A DNA stretch of 64,000 bases from Saprospiraceae bacterium (GCA_026129545.1 JAHCHX010000002.1:372001-436000), one strand, 5' to 3'; counted from the stretch's first letter, positions 35,850 through 44,328 are shown. Program-made: numbers and translations. Notes: a model not told the origin generated them from the sequence alone.

Positions 35850-35881
35850 TTTACATTTATGTAAATTTTAGTGCAAAGATA
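35850..35881 (-). promoter_or_regulatory. XRE promoter and putative autoregulatory palindrome
   Basis: On the minus strand a -7 element TATCTTTG lies at 35874-35881, though no TTG is well placed upstream. Between it and the XRE start is the palindrome TTTACAT-TT-ATGTAAA (35850-35865), a plausible autoregulatory operator. Confidence 0.5.
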
Positions 35882-36116
35882 AGTGTTTTTTCGCGCTTTT
35901 TATGGTAATTGATTTTTTTGGAAAGGTGCTCGCAAAGAGGAAAGATTGAGCCTTTATTATACAACTCTACATAGAGAGATTACAACTTGTTGCACTTAAA
36001 CCATAGAACCAAGTATGCTTGCGGGAGTTTCGTATTTACAAAAGTCAAATCGTTATTGAAGCACTGGCTTGCTCCCTAAAAAATACGAGTGCGAATAACT
36101 TTAAATCTTCCAGGAG

Positions 36117-36608
36117 ATGAAAAACTTCATTTTTCTTACCTTGTTTTCATTACTGTTTTTTGGATTTTTGGCCTGTGAAAAATATTATCAAACAGACCAA
36201 CCCAAGATTGACACTCCTAATAAACCCGTTCAAGAACGCATAAGAATTTATACCGCCTGTTGGGATGAGTGGGGGAGGAAAAGCAAGAACTGCGGTGGGT
36301 GGGGGTTGTGTAACTTCGAAGACTGCTGGGGCTGGCAAGAGCCTTGTTGTGGTACATCTGCTTATAGTGGGGTCATCGCCTTCGATTACACAGCAAATGA
36401 ATATTTTTTGACAATCACATTGAGCAACACGGATACGTTGCAAATCGCAGCTACGCAATCTCAACTGCCGCTTTATGTAGATGAAGACATAATTGAAGAT
36501 TCAATTGATGAAGAATGGGATTTTGTAAAAATTGAGGCTGGTGAATACCCATTTCTTTCGAGTATCGGAAGTTATGGAGGGTATAAATTACCTGTGATTT
36601 TTTATTAG
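36117..36608 (+). CDS. Cys/Trp-rich lipoprotein of unknown function
   Basis: 163 aa. The lipoprotein signal MKNFIFLTLFSLLFFGFLAC has the acylated Cys at position 20. A short segment has six more Cys and several Trp (ACWDEWGRKSKNCGGWGLCN, then FEDCWGWQEPCC), followed by a beta-rich part (YFLTITLSNTDTLQIAATQS) and an acidic stretch. No family was recognised. AGGAG lies directly before the ATG with no spacer, so the start may be imprecise. Codon use and AT content differ sharply from the flanking efflux genes, which suggests it arrived with the island. Confidence 0.6.
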   Translation: MKNFIFLTLFSLLFFGFLACEKYYQTDQPKIDTPNKPVQERIRIYTACWDEWGRKSKNCGGWGLCNFEDCWGWQEPCCGTSAYSGVIAFDYTANEYFLTITLSNTDTLQIAATQSQLPLYVDEDIIEDSIDEEWDFVKIEAGEYPFLSSIGSYGGYKLPVIFY

Positions 36609-36641
36609 CCTTTGATCCCTCTATGGTATTTTCAAGTAGCT

Positions 36642-36719
36642 CATGTTCAAAATTGACTGAAGTGAGAAAAAAAGTCGTTCTCTAAGTCAACAGGTTGTTT
36701 TTTAGTCATTTTGAACATG
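36642..36719. repeat. Inverted repeat between the two island lipoprotein genes
   Basis: CATGTTCAAAATTGACT (36642-36658) and AGTCATTTTGAACATG (36704-36719) pair with one bulged base around a 45-bp spacer. It could act as a weak terminator or a stem in the transcript; there is no T tract after it. Confidence 0.5.
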
Positions 36720-36750
36720 GGCTTGAATTTGGATTTAAAAAGGTTTACTT

Positions 36751-37347
36751 ATGTGCAATATAAAAGCATCAATGGTTGTAATGGCCTTGTTATGGTTAAG
36801 CATTCTGATTTTCAATATGATAGCAATCTCAGGATGTAGCATTAAGGGATCTTTTCAGGGTCTATACAGTTATCAAGACAGAACTAGCAAAGTTGCTCCT
36901 AGTTTGATTCAAAAGCCAACTACATTGATTTGCAACCTTGTTCAGCCTGATTCCCCTGTTGTGTATCTTGTCAATGGCGTGGAATTGAAAAAGTGCTTGG
37001 AGCAGCATGAAAAGTCTTTAGTGTACTTATGGAGGCCAAAGTGTTCAAGCGACGTATGTATCTCACCTGGCCTCATTCAGTCACTCTGTCAGAAAAATGG
37101 AATCGAGTTGTTTATCGTAGCGGAATATTATGACTTTGAGATAATGTCTCTTAATCATCCTATTAAACGACCCATCTTAGGCATTGATTGCAATTACTAT
37201 TCAAGTCACTTAACTAAAAAGTATGTTTCGATGTTTATGGCTGATTTGTTAGAACCGGGAAACACGTCACCGGGCAATTATTTTTTTCGGTTCAATTATG
37301 GTTGTCTTGTCAGTATGTCGGAGAATATAAAAAATCTAAAAATGTAA
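36751..37347 (+). CDS. Lipoprotein of unknown function
   Basis: 198 aa. A hydrophobic leader (VVMALLWLSILIFNMIAISG then Cys 29) fits a lipoprotein signal. The part after it (LVYLWRPKCSSDVCISPGLI) places two Cys after a beta strand, faintly like a thioredoxin-type fold (strand, then Cys-containing turn), but no CxxC is present and this is only a suggestion. It is AT-rich like 36117-36608 and lies between that gene and the second RND fragment. Confidence 0.5.
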   Translation: MCNIKASMVVMALLWLSILIFNMIAISGCSIKGSFQGLYSYQDRTSKVAPSLIQKPTTLICNLVQPDSPVVYLVNGVELKKCLEQHEKSLVYLWRPKCSSDVCISPGLIQSLCQKNGIELFIVAEYYDFEIMSLNHPIKRPILGIDCNYYSSHLTKKYVSMFMADLLEPGNTSPGNYFFRFNYGCLVSMSENIKNLKM

Positions 37348-37453
37348 ATCGGTGCTGAAGTTGGCTTATATCTACACATTTCGTCGTTCAACTTGGTGAA
37401 GACACTAGAACGCGACAAAGACCGTCTCCTCATCTTTTTCAATTTACATCTTC

Positions 37454-37786
37454 ACCCCGTTCTCGTTCACGGTGGTGGTCGGCCTCATCGCGCTCATGGG
37501 CATCGAGGTGAAGAACTCGATTTTGCTCGTGGATTTCACCAACCAACTCCGCGCCGAGGGGCGAAGTCTCGACGACGCGATTCAGGAAGCGGGCGAGATT
37601 CGTTTCGTGCCGATTTTGCTGACCTCGCTGACGGCTATCGGCGGCCTCACGCCCATCGCAATCGAGGAAAATCCGCTCTACTCACCGCTGGCCTACGTCC
37701 TCATCGGCGGCCTGATTTCTTCGACTTTGCTCTCGCGGATTGTGACGCCGGTGCTGTACAAGTTGTTGGCGCCGAGGGTGGTGTGA
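37454..37786 (+). pseudogene. Second copy of the 3' third of the RND permease C-terminal domain
   Basis: Matches the last ~333 bp of the RND gene (34269-34601). I count 19 base differences in the aligned part and none changes an amino acid, and the match ends at the stop codon. Nothing of the preceding ~950 codons is present; before it the sequence changes abruptly at CATCTTCACC. Because all differences are silent, both copies must have evolved mostly as parts of working genes before this one was cut. It marks the right side of the AT-rich island. Confidence 0.85.
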
Positions 37787-37841
37787 AGTGGTGATTGGGG
37801 ATTGATTGATATGCTACAATGGCAACCGCACCGTTGCGTTT

Positions 37842-37932
37842 TTTGTCATTCTACAGGAATCCGTCCGCTCTAAAAGCGCAACCTCGTGGTGTACGCGCAC
37901 TTAGAGCGGGCGGATTCCAACAGAATGACAAA
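37842..37932. repeat. Imperfect 31-bp inverted repeat
   Basis: Arms from TTTGTCATTCTACAGGAATC (about 37842-37873) and the complementary …GGATTCCAACAGAATGACAAA (37901-37932) pair over about 31 bases with a few mismatches. The left arm with the preceding GCGTTTTT resembles the sequence at about 35385-35410 that follows the other RND fragment, which suggests both fragments once had the same downstream flank. Confidence 0.65.
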
Positions 37933-38288
37933 CGTAGAGTGCTCGCTTTTGCACTCGGGATGACAAAATCGTGGGAAAAAACCATGCGCAGCGCGAGAAA
38001 ATGAAAAATACAGACTAGCTTCCCACCAAAATTTAGAGCAAACACGCCAGCCCCGGAAAGTCGTCGTCCATTTTTTCGTTCACGATTTAAAAGCGGCATT
38101 ATGAAAACACTTTGTTGGGGTGCGATTCCCATTTGATGTACTTTTCTGTGTCTTTTCAGTCCGCAGACACGGACATCTTACCCCAAAGGTTAGCCAACTA
38201 CGTCAATTCCACGAAAATGGCTTTAAAAACTTTCAAAAGCTCTGATTTTTCTAAAAAAATCAATCTTGCAAGTTACATCAAATGAGAA

Positions 38289-38590
38289 TCACACCACATT
38301 GATGATCCGCACGCTCTGCTGTTTTTCACCGACCGCCCATTCGCTCAGAAAATCCATCGCCCCCAGCCCTCATTGATACCATTCGGGGGCAGCAATTCTT
38401 CAAATACCCGTTTGATTCAGGGTTTCTTTGGGTTGCGATACAAACTCAGTTTGGCCTCGATATAAAGCCCGTGGGCGCGATGCCTGCCGATTTTTTCAGC
38501 CTGGTTTTTCAGATAGGCATAGAACAAGCGAAAACCCCAAGCCTGATGCGTCCGCCGCACTTTTTTCATCATTTCCGTGATATAAGCGGA
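38289..38590 (-). mobile_element. Remnant of an IS3-family transposase (OrfB part)
   Basis: Two pieces in different frames read as IS3 OrfB: first MMKKVRRTHQAWGFRLFYAY with LKNQ…YIEAKLSLYRNPKKP (the HTH_21-like region before the core), then MDFLSEWAVGEKQQSVRIIN VV (compare W-x-MDF…RvLNVIDD at the first catalytic Asp). The catalytic core and the IS ends are missing. Stops and frame changes show it is long dead. Confidence 0.65.
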
Positions 38591-38976
38591 TGAGCGCGTG
38601 CGCTAGCTCCCATCATTGGTGCCGGGCGGCACCACAATTGGGATGATATGGGTGGCAGCGCCATTGGCCGCATTTGCCGAGGCTGCCTCGGTGCCTACTG
38701 GCAGGCTGACGTTCACCGTCTTGGCAAAAGTGGCATTGGTGAACAACGGCGTGTAATTTGTGCTCTGCGTGCGCGACGAATTCGCCCACAGAAGGGAAGC
38801 GTTGAATCGGTGAAAGGACTGGGGTTGAATATCATTTGCTTGATGCAAACACCCCGCTATGTTAAATTTTTAAAAGAATACCCGCGGGTACCGTGGATTT
38901 TCTGGCGAAGCGGAAAATCCGCAATATGCCTTAACTTGCTGCCCCATAACGCAATGCTTGTAAAACTTCTGATTCG

Positions 38977-39669
38977 ATGAACGAGCCACCCGTGCCCAAC
39001 GTGCAGATAGAGGAGTCTTGGAAAAAGGTCTTGGCAGATGAATTCAGCCAGCCCTATTTCGCCGCCATCAAAGCCTTTTTGGTGAATGAAAAAAAGGCGG
39101 GCAAGACCATATATCCACCCGGGCCGCTCATCTTCAACGCATTCAACAAGACCCCCTTCGATGCGGTGAAAGTCGTCATACTCGGGCAAGACCCCTACCA
39201 CAACCCCGGCGAGGCGATGGGGCTTTGCTTTTCTGTGCCGAAGGGGGTGAAAGTGCCGCCCTCGCTCGTCAATATATACAAGGAAATCAACACAGACCTC
39301 GGCCTGCCCATCCCGGGCCACGGCGACCTGACGCACTGGGCAGAGCAAGGCGTGCTGCTGCTCAATGCCATGCTCACCGTCGAAGCCCGCTCACCTGCCT
39401 CCCATCAGAAAATCGGCTGGCAAACATTCACCGACGGAGTGATTCGGCATATCTCCAATGAGAAAGAAGGCGTGGTGTTTTTGCTGTGGGGCAACTTCGC
39501 CAAAGGCAAAAAACCATTGATAGACCAGACGAGACACTATGTGCTGGAAGCCGCCCATCCCTCGCCCCTCGCCGGCGACGCATTTATGGGGTGTCGGCAT
39601 TTCTCGCACACCAACGAAATTTTGGGAAAACAGGGCAAAACGCCCATTGATTGGAGTGTTGACACATGA
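38977..39669 (+). CDS. ung: Uracil-DNA glycosylase, family 1
   Basis: 230 aa, normal length. It removes uracil from DNA as the first step of base excision repair. Motifs seen are VILGQDPYHNPGEAMGLCFS with the catalytic Asp (D72; the usual text is GQDPYHGPGQAHGL, here N, E and M are substituted), LLLNAMLTV, VVFLLWGNFAKGK, and the HPSPLAG loop with the catalytic His (H194). Its last 4 bp overlap the DUF5995 gene (ATGA), so the two are co-translated. Confidence 0.96.
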   Translation: MNEPPVPNVQIEESWKKVLADEFSQPYFAAIKAFLVNEKKAGKTIYPPGPLIFNAFNKTPFDAVKVVILGQDPYHNPGEAMGLCFSVPKGVKVPPSLVNIYKEINTDLGLPIPGHGDLTHWAEQGVLLLNAMLTVEARSPASHQKIGWQTFTDGVIRHISNEKEGVVFLLWGNFAKGKKPLIDQTRHYVLEAAHPSPLAGDAFMGCRHFSHTNEILGKQGKTPIDWSVDT

Positions 39670-40418
39670 TGCAGTCCATTGCAGAAGTTATAGCCCGGCT
39701 CGAACAAATAGTGGCATGGTCGAAGGAACAAGGGTCTCCGCTCGGCTATTTCGCGGCAGTATATCTGCAAATAACGCTGGCCGTGCGCGACGGCATCGAA
39801 GCGGGCGTGTTTGAAAACGGCTCGCGCATGGAACAACTCGACGTGCGTTTTGCCAGCCGCTATTTCGATGCCTTCGACGCTTGGCAAGCAGGCAAACCCT
39901 GCTCCCAATCGTGGAAGACCGCCTTTGAATCTGCCAGCAACGAACACCTCACCGCCCTCCAGCACGTCCTCTTGGGCATCAACGCGCATATCAACCTCGA
40001 CCTCGGCATCGCTGCCGCACAGACCCGTTCGGGCGACGCTATATTTGGCCTCCGCAAAGACTTCGACCGCATCAACGACATCATCGCAGCGCTGACCGAC
40101 CGGATGCAGGAGCGATTGGCCGACATCTGGCTGCCCTTCCGACTGCTCGACTGGTTCTTGCGCACCGACGACGAGGGGTGGATTCATTTCAGCATAAAAG
40201 TAGCCAGAGGCACGGCATGGAAAGCAGCTGTCGCGCTGGCCTTTGCCCGACAACTCGAAACAGAAAAAGCCCTCATCCAAGAATTGGATACAAGCGTCGC
40301 TTTTTTTGCCCAAAAAATCGTCGCGCCGGGTTTGGGTGTCGGCATCGGCCTACGCCTCATGCGGCGCGGCGAGCGCGGCGAGGTACGGGAAAAAATCGAA
40401 ACATTGATGCAGATTTAA
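39666..40418 (+). CDS. DUF5995 family protein
   Basis: 250 aa, soluble and all-helical. The family block HVLLGINAHINLDLGIAAAQ near residue 100 is clear, with conserved His and Asn, preceded by GYFAAVYLQITLAVRDGIE. The function of DUF5995 is not established. It overlaps ung by 4 bp, and the PaaD gene follows after 12 bp, so the three form a likely operon. That says only that the protein is made together with a repair enzyme and an iron-sulfur assembly-type factor. Confidence 0.85.
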   Translation: MMQSIAEVIARLEQIVAWSKEQGSPLGYFAAVYLQITLAVRDGIEAGVFENGSRMEQLDVRFASRYFDAFDAWQAGKPCSQSWKTAFESASNEHLTALQHVLLGINAHINLDLGIAAAQTRSGDAIFGLRKDFDRINDIIAALTDRMQERLADIWLPFRLLDWFLRTDDEGWIHFSIKVARGTAWKAAVALAFARQLETEKALIQELDTSVAFFAQKIVAPGLGVGIGLRLMRRGERGEVREKIETLMQI

Positions 40419-40430
40419 GGTTAAGAAGAC

Positions 40431-40943
40431 ATGACTTCGACAGCAAATAACCATAACGAAAAAATAAGCGCTGCCCGTCGCTTGCTCGACGCAGTGTGCG
40501 ACCCTGAAATTCCCGTGCTGACGGTATCCGACCTCGGCATCGTGCGCGACGTTCGGCTCCTCGACGACGACACGGTGGAAGTGGTCATCACCCCCACTTA
40601 TAGCGGCTGCCCGGCTATGGGTGTCATTGAGGTCAACATCAAGGCTGCTTTGCAGGAAGGCGGCTTTGAGCGCGTACGCGTCACCACAGTGCTCAGCCCG
40701 GCATGGACCACTGACTGGCTCAGCGACGAAGGCCGCCGCAAACTGCGAGCATTCGGCATAGCCCCGCCCGCCGAGGCTACTGCCGACAAAAAAGCACTGT
40801 TGGGAGAGCGGCGTGCGTTGCAATGTCCCCATTGCGGCAGCAACAACACCGAGATGCTCGCACAGTTTGGCTCCACTGCCTGCAAGGCCCTATTCCGATG
40901 CCTCGACTGCCTCGAGCCTTTCGACTATTTCAAATGCCACTAA
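40431..40943 (+). CDS. paaD: PaaD (phenylacetyl-CoA epoxidase subunit D), MIP18 family
   Basis: 170 aa. The MIP18/DUF59 domain is at residues ~10-95 (AVCDPEIPVLTVSDLGIVRD; ITPTYSGCPAMGVIEVNI with Cys60). A PaaD-specific C-terminal zinc-finger-like tail follows: C132/C135 in CPHCGSNNTEM, then C151, C157, C160 (FRCLDCLEPF) and C169. PaaD is needed to mature the di-iron phenylacetyl-CoA epoxidase PaaABCE. None of those subunits is in the window, so either they lie elsewhere or this copy serves another role in Fe-S assembly. Confidence 0.9.
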   Translation: MTSTANNHNEKISAARRLLDAVCDPEIPVLTVSDLGIVRDVRLLDDDTVEVVITPTYSGCPAMGVIEVNIKAALQEGGFERVRVTTVLSPAWTTDWLSDEGRRKLRAFGIAPPAEATADKKALLGERRALQCPHCGSNNTEMLAQFGSTACKALFRCLDCLEPFDYFKCH

Positions 40944-41160
40944 TCGGGTAAAGGCGGCCTTAGGTTAAATCCTTCATATTTTTCAAGGCAAGTTTTGCCA
41001 TGTCAACATTCGTCGTCTTCCCGACGAATCGCCCAAAAACCTTACCTGCCTCACGGTAAAATCCGCGCAGAGCAGCCAGTAGTCCCAAATCTGGCATTTT
41101 ATTTCGGATAGCGGTTTGTGTCCCCCTTAATCAACGTCCATAACCTAAATGCCGCCAGAT

Positions 41161-42117
41161 ATGCGCTATTTAATATCTCTTCTTCTCCTGATTACGCTCG
41201 CAGCCTCCAGCACCGCTCAAGGTCGCCGCATCTATGTGGATGCGTATGCCTCTGGCAACGGCAATGGCACCTCTTGGCATAATGCCTTCACCGATTTGCA
41301 AGCCGCACTTTTCGCCGCCCAACCCGGCGACCATGTGTGGGTGGCAATTGGCATCTACAAGCCAACGAAAGGCTACAACCGCGAGATTTCCTTCAAACTG
41401 AAAGGTGGCGTGCAACTTTACGGGGGCTTTTCTGGCGTAGAGACGGAGCTCGAGCAGCGCAACTGGGAGCGTTTCAAAACCATCCTGAGCGGCAACATCG
41501 GCCTGCCCAACGACGACACCGACAACTCATACACCATACTCTTCGTCGAAAAATCGGATAAAGTCAGCGTCGTGGACGGCTTCACCTTCGTGGGTGGCCG
41601 CGCCGACGAAAGCGACCCCTACGTCTCTGCCTATTCCAGCAGCAAAAGTGGTGGCGCCATTTACGTCATGGCCGAAGGCAATGCGGCACACCCCGTCGTC
41701 CGCAACTGCAACTTCGAAAACAACTACGCCCGCGACTTCGGCGGCGCTGTCTATCTCTTCACCGGAGAGGGCAAAGACGAAATGTTGCCTTTTGAAAATT
41801 GCTGGTTCGTCAACAATCGGGCGGACGGGCTTCAAAAAAAAAGTGAAGCCGCAAGCGGAGCCAACTTTCGAGTCTATCCCAACCCCACCACCAGCAGCGT
41901 CACCGTGGAAGGAGAAGTGAAAAACGTCAGTTTCCCGCTTCATTGGTCGCTTTTCGATGCCGCAGGCCGACAAGTGCAAACACTCGAAATCCAAGAGACC
42001 ACCGAACACGTCAGCACCCAAATCAGCTTGCACGAACTCTCAGCCGGATGGTACAACTATCGCATCGCCGATGCCGCCACTGTGGTGCTACACACTGGGA
42101 AACTCTGGAAGCAATAG
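41161..42117 (+). CDS. Secreted beta-helix protein with T9SS domain (chlamydial-POMP-like repeats)
   Basis: 318 aa from the Met of MRYLISLLLLITLAASSTAQ (signal peptide; another ATG 4 codons upstream is possible). The body begins RRIYVDAYASGNGNGTSWHN AFTDLQAAL, the usual opening of Bacteroidota/chlamydial-type right-handed beta-helix proteins. It has turn motifs such as NCNFENNYARDFGGAVYLF and NCWFVNNRADG. These proteins normally have many more turns (500-1500 aa), so this one is short. The T9SS domain starts near residue 235 (VYPNPTTSSVTVEG). The role is unknown, probably surface or adhesive. Confidence 0.82.
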   Translation: MRYLISLLLLITLAASSTAQGRRIYVDAYASGNGNGTSWHNAFTDLQAALFAAQPGDHVWVAIGIYKPTKGYNREISFKLKGGVQLYGGFSGVETELEQRNWERFKTILSGNIGLPNDDTDNSYTILFVEKSDKVSVVDGFTFVGGRADESDPYVSAYSSSKSGGAIYVMAEGNAAHPVVRNCNFENNYARDFGGAVYLFTGEGKDEMLPFENCWFVNNRADGLQKKSEAASGANFRVYPNPTTSSVTVEGEVKNVSFPLHWSLFDAAGRQVQTLEIQETTEHVSTQISLHELSAGWYNYRIADAATVVLHTGKLWKQ

Positions 42118-42194
42118 TGAAATCTGTTTTGGAAAATTTTGAGGTGAATAAAGCAAGCCGTCGCGGGATGTTTCCCCGACGGCTTCGTTTTTAG

Positions 42195-42336
42195 ACCTTG
42201 GTTCGCCGGGATTTGTCAGATGGCCATGATTGATTTCCTTGACTGCGCATTTGACCACGCTCAAAATTTAGCAGCGCGAGGCACATTTCCTTGATTTTGA
42301 AAATCATGTTCAAAACTTGGCGGCGCGAGACATGTA
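42195..42336. repeat. Dispersed palindrome-ended element, copy 3 plus a partial copy
   Basis: 42195-42288 matches the element at 49074 in the same orientation with an internal loss of about 17 bp (shared GGATTTGTCAGATGGCC and CAGCGCGAGG). Directly after it, 42292-42336 repeats the right half (GATTTTGAAAATCATGTTCA…GGCGGCGCGAGACAT). Both lie between the T9SS gene and the exonuclease/phosphatase gene. Confidence 0.75.
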
Positions 42337-42339
42337 AGC

Positions 42340-43173
42340 TCATTCTTGCCCCCACATCAGCCGCGCCAACACAGGCAGATGGTCGGAGGGATAATGACAA
42401 TTGCGCGAATCGCTCAACACCGCATACTGCCGCACCGCCCAGTGTTCGCTCACAAAAACATAGTCAATGCGCCGCCTCACCGGGTCGTGAAAATTGAAGG
42501 CATTGAACGTGCCGTCTGGACCAAAAGGCGGTTCCTGCGTGGCAGCCCGCGCATCGCGGAATTTTTGGAGCAATACAGCCACCGGTGCCTCATGAGGTTC
42601 CACATTGAAGTCGCCCATGAGCACCACAGGCTCCCCCAGTATGTTCTTTTTTGCGATTTCAGATAAAATGAGCTCGGCGGAGCGGCGGCGTGCCTCTTGC
42701 CCGATGTGGTCGAAATGCGTGTTGAACACCCACAGATTTTTTCCAGAAAGACTATCGTGCAATCGGGCAAACGTGCAGATGCGCGGCAACGCGGCATCCC
42801 ACCCTTTCGAGACACTGTCGGGCGTTTCGGAAAGCCAAAAAGTGCCGGAATCCAGCAAGCCAAAACGCCGCGTCAAAAAGTAGAGTGCCGAGTATTCGCC
42901 TCCTTCCCGACCGTCGTCGCGCCCCACGCCCACACGCGAGTAAGCGGGCAATTGCCCGCTCAGATACTCGAGTTGTCGGTGCAAACCTTCTTGGATTCCG
43001 AAAATATCAGGGGCATGGAAACGCAACTGGCCCGCTAGAAAATCGCGCCGAAGGGGCCAAGCATCCGCGCCGTCTTGGGGATTGTCGAAGCGGATATTGT
43101 AGGTGAGCACCGCGAGTTCGCGCTGCGCCGAGGCAGACACGGCCACCAACATCAAAAGAAGAATGCGTATCAT
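42340..43173 (-). CDS. Exported endonuclease/exonuclease/phosphatase-family enzyme
   Basis: 277 aa with a signal peptide (MIRILLLMLVAVSASAQ). The EEP fold motifs are all present: LTYNIRFDNP (Asn), FGIQEGL (metal Glu), NTHFDHIGQEARRRSA (catalytic His), VVLMGDFNVEP (Asp/Asn), and SDHLPV (final Asp-His). This exported Bacteroidota type acts as a phosphodiesterase or nuclease in the periplasm; the substrate is not known. It follows the SbcD-like gene (43195-44328) by 21 bp on the same strand, so the two may be co-transcribed. Confidence 0.92.
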   Translation of the reverse strand: MIRILLLMLVAVSASAQRELAVLTYNIRFDNPQDGADAWPLRRDFLAGQLRFHAPDIFGIQEGLHRQLEYLSGQLPAYSRVGVGRDDGREGGEYSALYFLTRRFGLLDSGTFWLSETPDSVSKGWDAALPRICTFARLHDSLSGKNLWVFNTHFDHIGQEARRRSAELILSEIAKKNILGEPVVLMGDFNVEPHEAPVAVLLQKFRDARAATQEPPFGPDGTFNAFNFHDPVRRRIDYVFVSEHWAVRQYAVLSDSRNCHYPSDHLPVLARLMWGQE

Positions 43174-43194
43174 CGTTCGTGTTTAGTCCAAACG

Positions 43195-44328
43195 TCAGTC
43201 AATGTGTTGCCGAAAATAATGCGCCGCCCGCTCTTCCAACTTTTTTGCCGTAACATCGTCGTCAGGGTATTTGCTGCGCAAATAATCGGCAAAAATTTTG
43301 TCCAAACGGTCGAATTGGCTAGCCTCGATACCCCTTACAAAAGAGGTGTCGCTGTGTGTTTTGCGTCTTGGTATCAGCTGAAAGGCATCGGGGAAAATCT
43401 GTCGGAGGCGCAAGTTGCCCAGTTCGAGCGTTTGCTCGGGACGGATGTCGTTGAAAAGCAGCGTGACGATGGCGTTGCGAGTGTCGTGTTCCGAAATAAA
43501 CTTTTCCAGACTTGCCTCTATCTCGGCGACGGAACACGCATGGCATTCGTTCATCTCCCACCGCAGCCACGAGCGAGTTGGGATAGCTTCAAAAACAGCC
43601 TTGGACGCACTGCCGTCCGGTTCAATGTCCAACACGATAAAGCCTTTTTCCGTGCCCACCTCCGTATCGCTCAGCCGCTCTGTGCTGCCCGAATACCAAG
43701 CATTCGAGTGCAAGCCTATTTTCTGGAAATTGTGCCAATGACCGAGCGCGACATATTGGAACCCGTCCAGTTTGGCTTCAAATTCATCGGGAAATACCTG
43801 CTCGCCGTATTCTTCCATCAAAAACCGTTTGCCCAGCGAGGTGTGCAGCATCAAGATATTGAACTTGCCTTCCACAGGCCGCATCCTACCCAGCTGTTCA
43901 TACAGTATCCGGCTGTCGTTGATGTGTGGCACACCATGCACCACCACGCCATCGAATTCAAAGTATTCCCACTTTTCGCCAAAAATGGGATAGATACAGT
44001 CGAGACTGCGCAATGCCCGCAGGATAGGACTGTTGTAAATCGTTTTGGGTGTCTCGTGATTGCCCGCTATGATGACCACGGGAATGGCCGCGTCGCAGAT
44101 GCGGCGAAGTTGCTCCAAGCCAAAAGTGAGTGCCCGGTTGGAAGGACTGGGGCGATGAAAAAAATCGCCGCTATGGATGACCACGTCTGGCTTCAAGGCC
44201 AAGAGCCTTTCCACCACGCGCTCAAATGCGTCGTAAACGTCCTGTTCGCGAGCGTTGATGCCCTCAGCGCTGACGCGGTCGAAAGCCTGATAGCCAAGAT
44301 GAGTGTCGGAAAAATGAAGAACTTTCAT
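43195..44328 (-). CDS. sbcD: SbcD/Mre11-type DNA-repair exonuclease subunit
   Basis: 377 aa with the calcineurin-like phosphoesterase motifs in order: FSDTHLGYQ (residues 6-14), SGDFFHRPSPSN, IIAGNHETPKT, MLHTS and LGHWHNFQ. That is the Mre11/SbcD set that binds two Mn ions and trims DNA ends and hairpins. The C-terminal capping domain is shorter than in E. coli SbcD. The ATPase partner SbcC is not adjacent, which is unusual since the two genes are commonly in tandem. Confidence 0.88.
   Translation of the reverse strand: MKVLHFSDTHLGYQAFDRVSAEGINAREQDVYDAFERVVERLLALKPDVVIHSGDFFHRPSPSNRALTFGLEQLRRICDAAIPVVIIAGNHETPKTIYNSPILRALRSLDCIYPIFGEKWEYFEFDGVVVHGVPHINDSRILYEQLGRMRPVEGKFNILMLHTSLGKRFLMEEYGEQVFPDEFEAKLDGFQYVALGHWHNFQKIGLHSNAWYSGSTERLSDTEVGTEKGFIVLDIEPDGSASKAVFEAIPTRSWLRWEMNECHACSVAEIEASLEKFISEHDTRNAIVTLLFNDIRPEQTLELGNLRLRQIFPDAFQLIPRRKTHSDTSFVRGIEASQFDRLDKIFADYLRSKYPDDDVTAKKLEERAAHYFRQHID

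Larger units (their letters stand above)
37787..38976. other. Gene-poor 1.2-kb stretch with remnants
   Basis: No intact gene. It holds an inverted repeat (37842-37932), an IS3-type transposase remnant (38289-38590, minus) and a short open frame on the minus strand (38603-38848). The last reads like an internal piece of a secreted protein (NATFAKTVNVSLPVGTEAAS) and has no signal peptide or domain. The stretch next to ung (38857-38976) shows only a small GGATTTTC…GAAAATCC stem. Confidence 0.6.

Noticed and set aside
38603..38848. An 81-codon minus-strand frame
   Set aside because: It reads like an internal piece of a secreted protein but has no signal peptide, no domain and no complete neighbour; it is noted only as part of the gene-poor stretch.
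40981..41160. A possible riboswitch or leader before the beta-helix T9SS gene
   Set aside because: No conserved riboswitch core or convincing stem-terminator structure could be read there.
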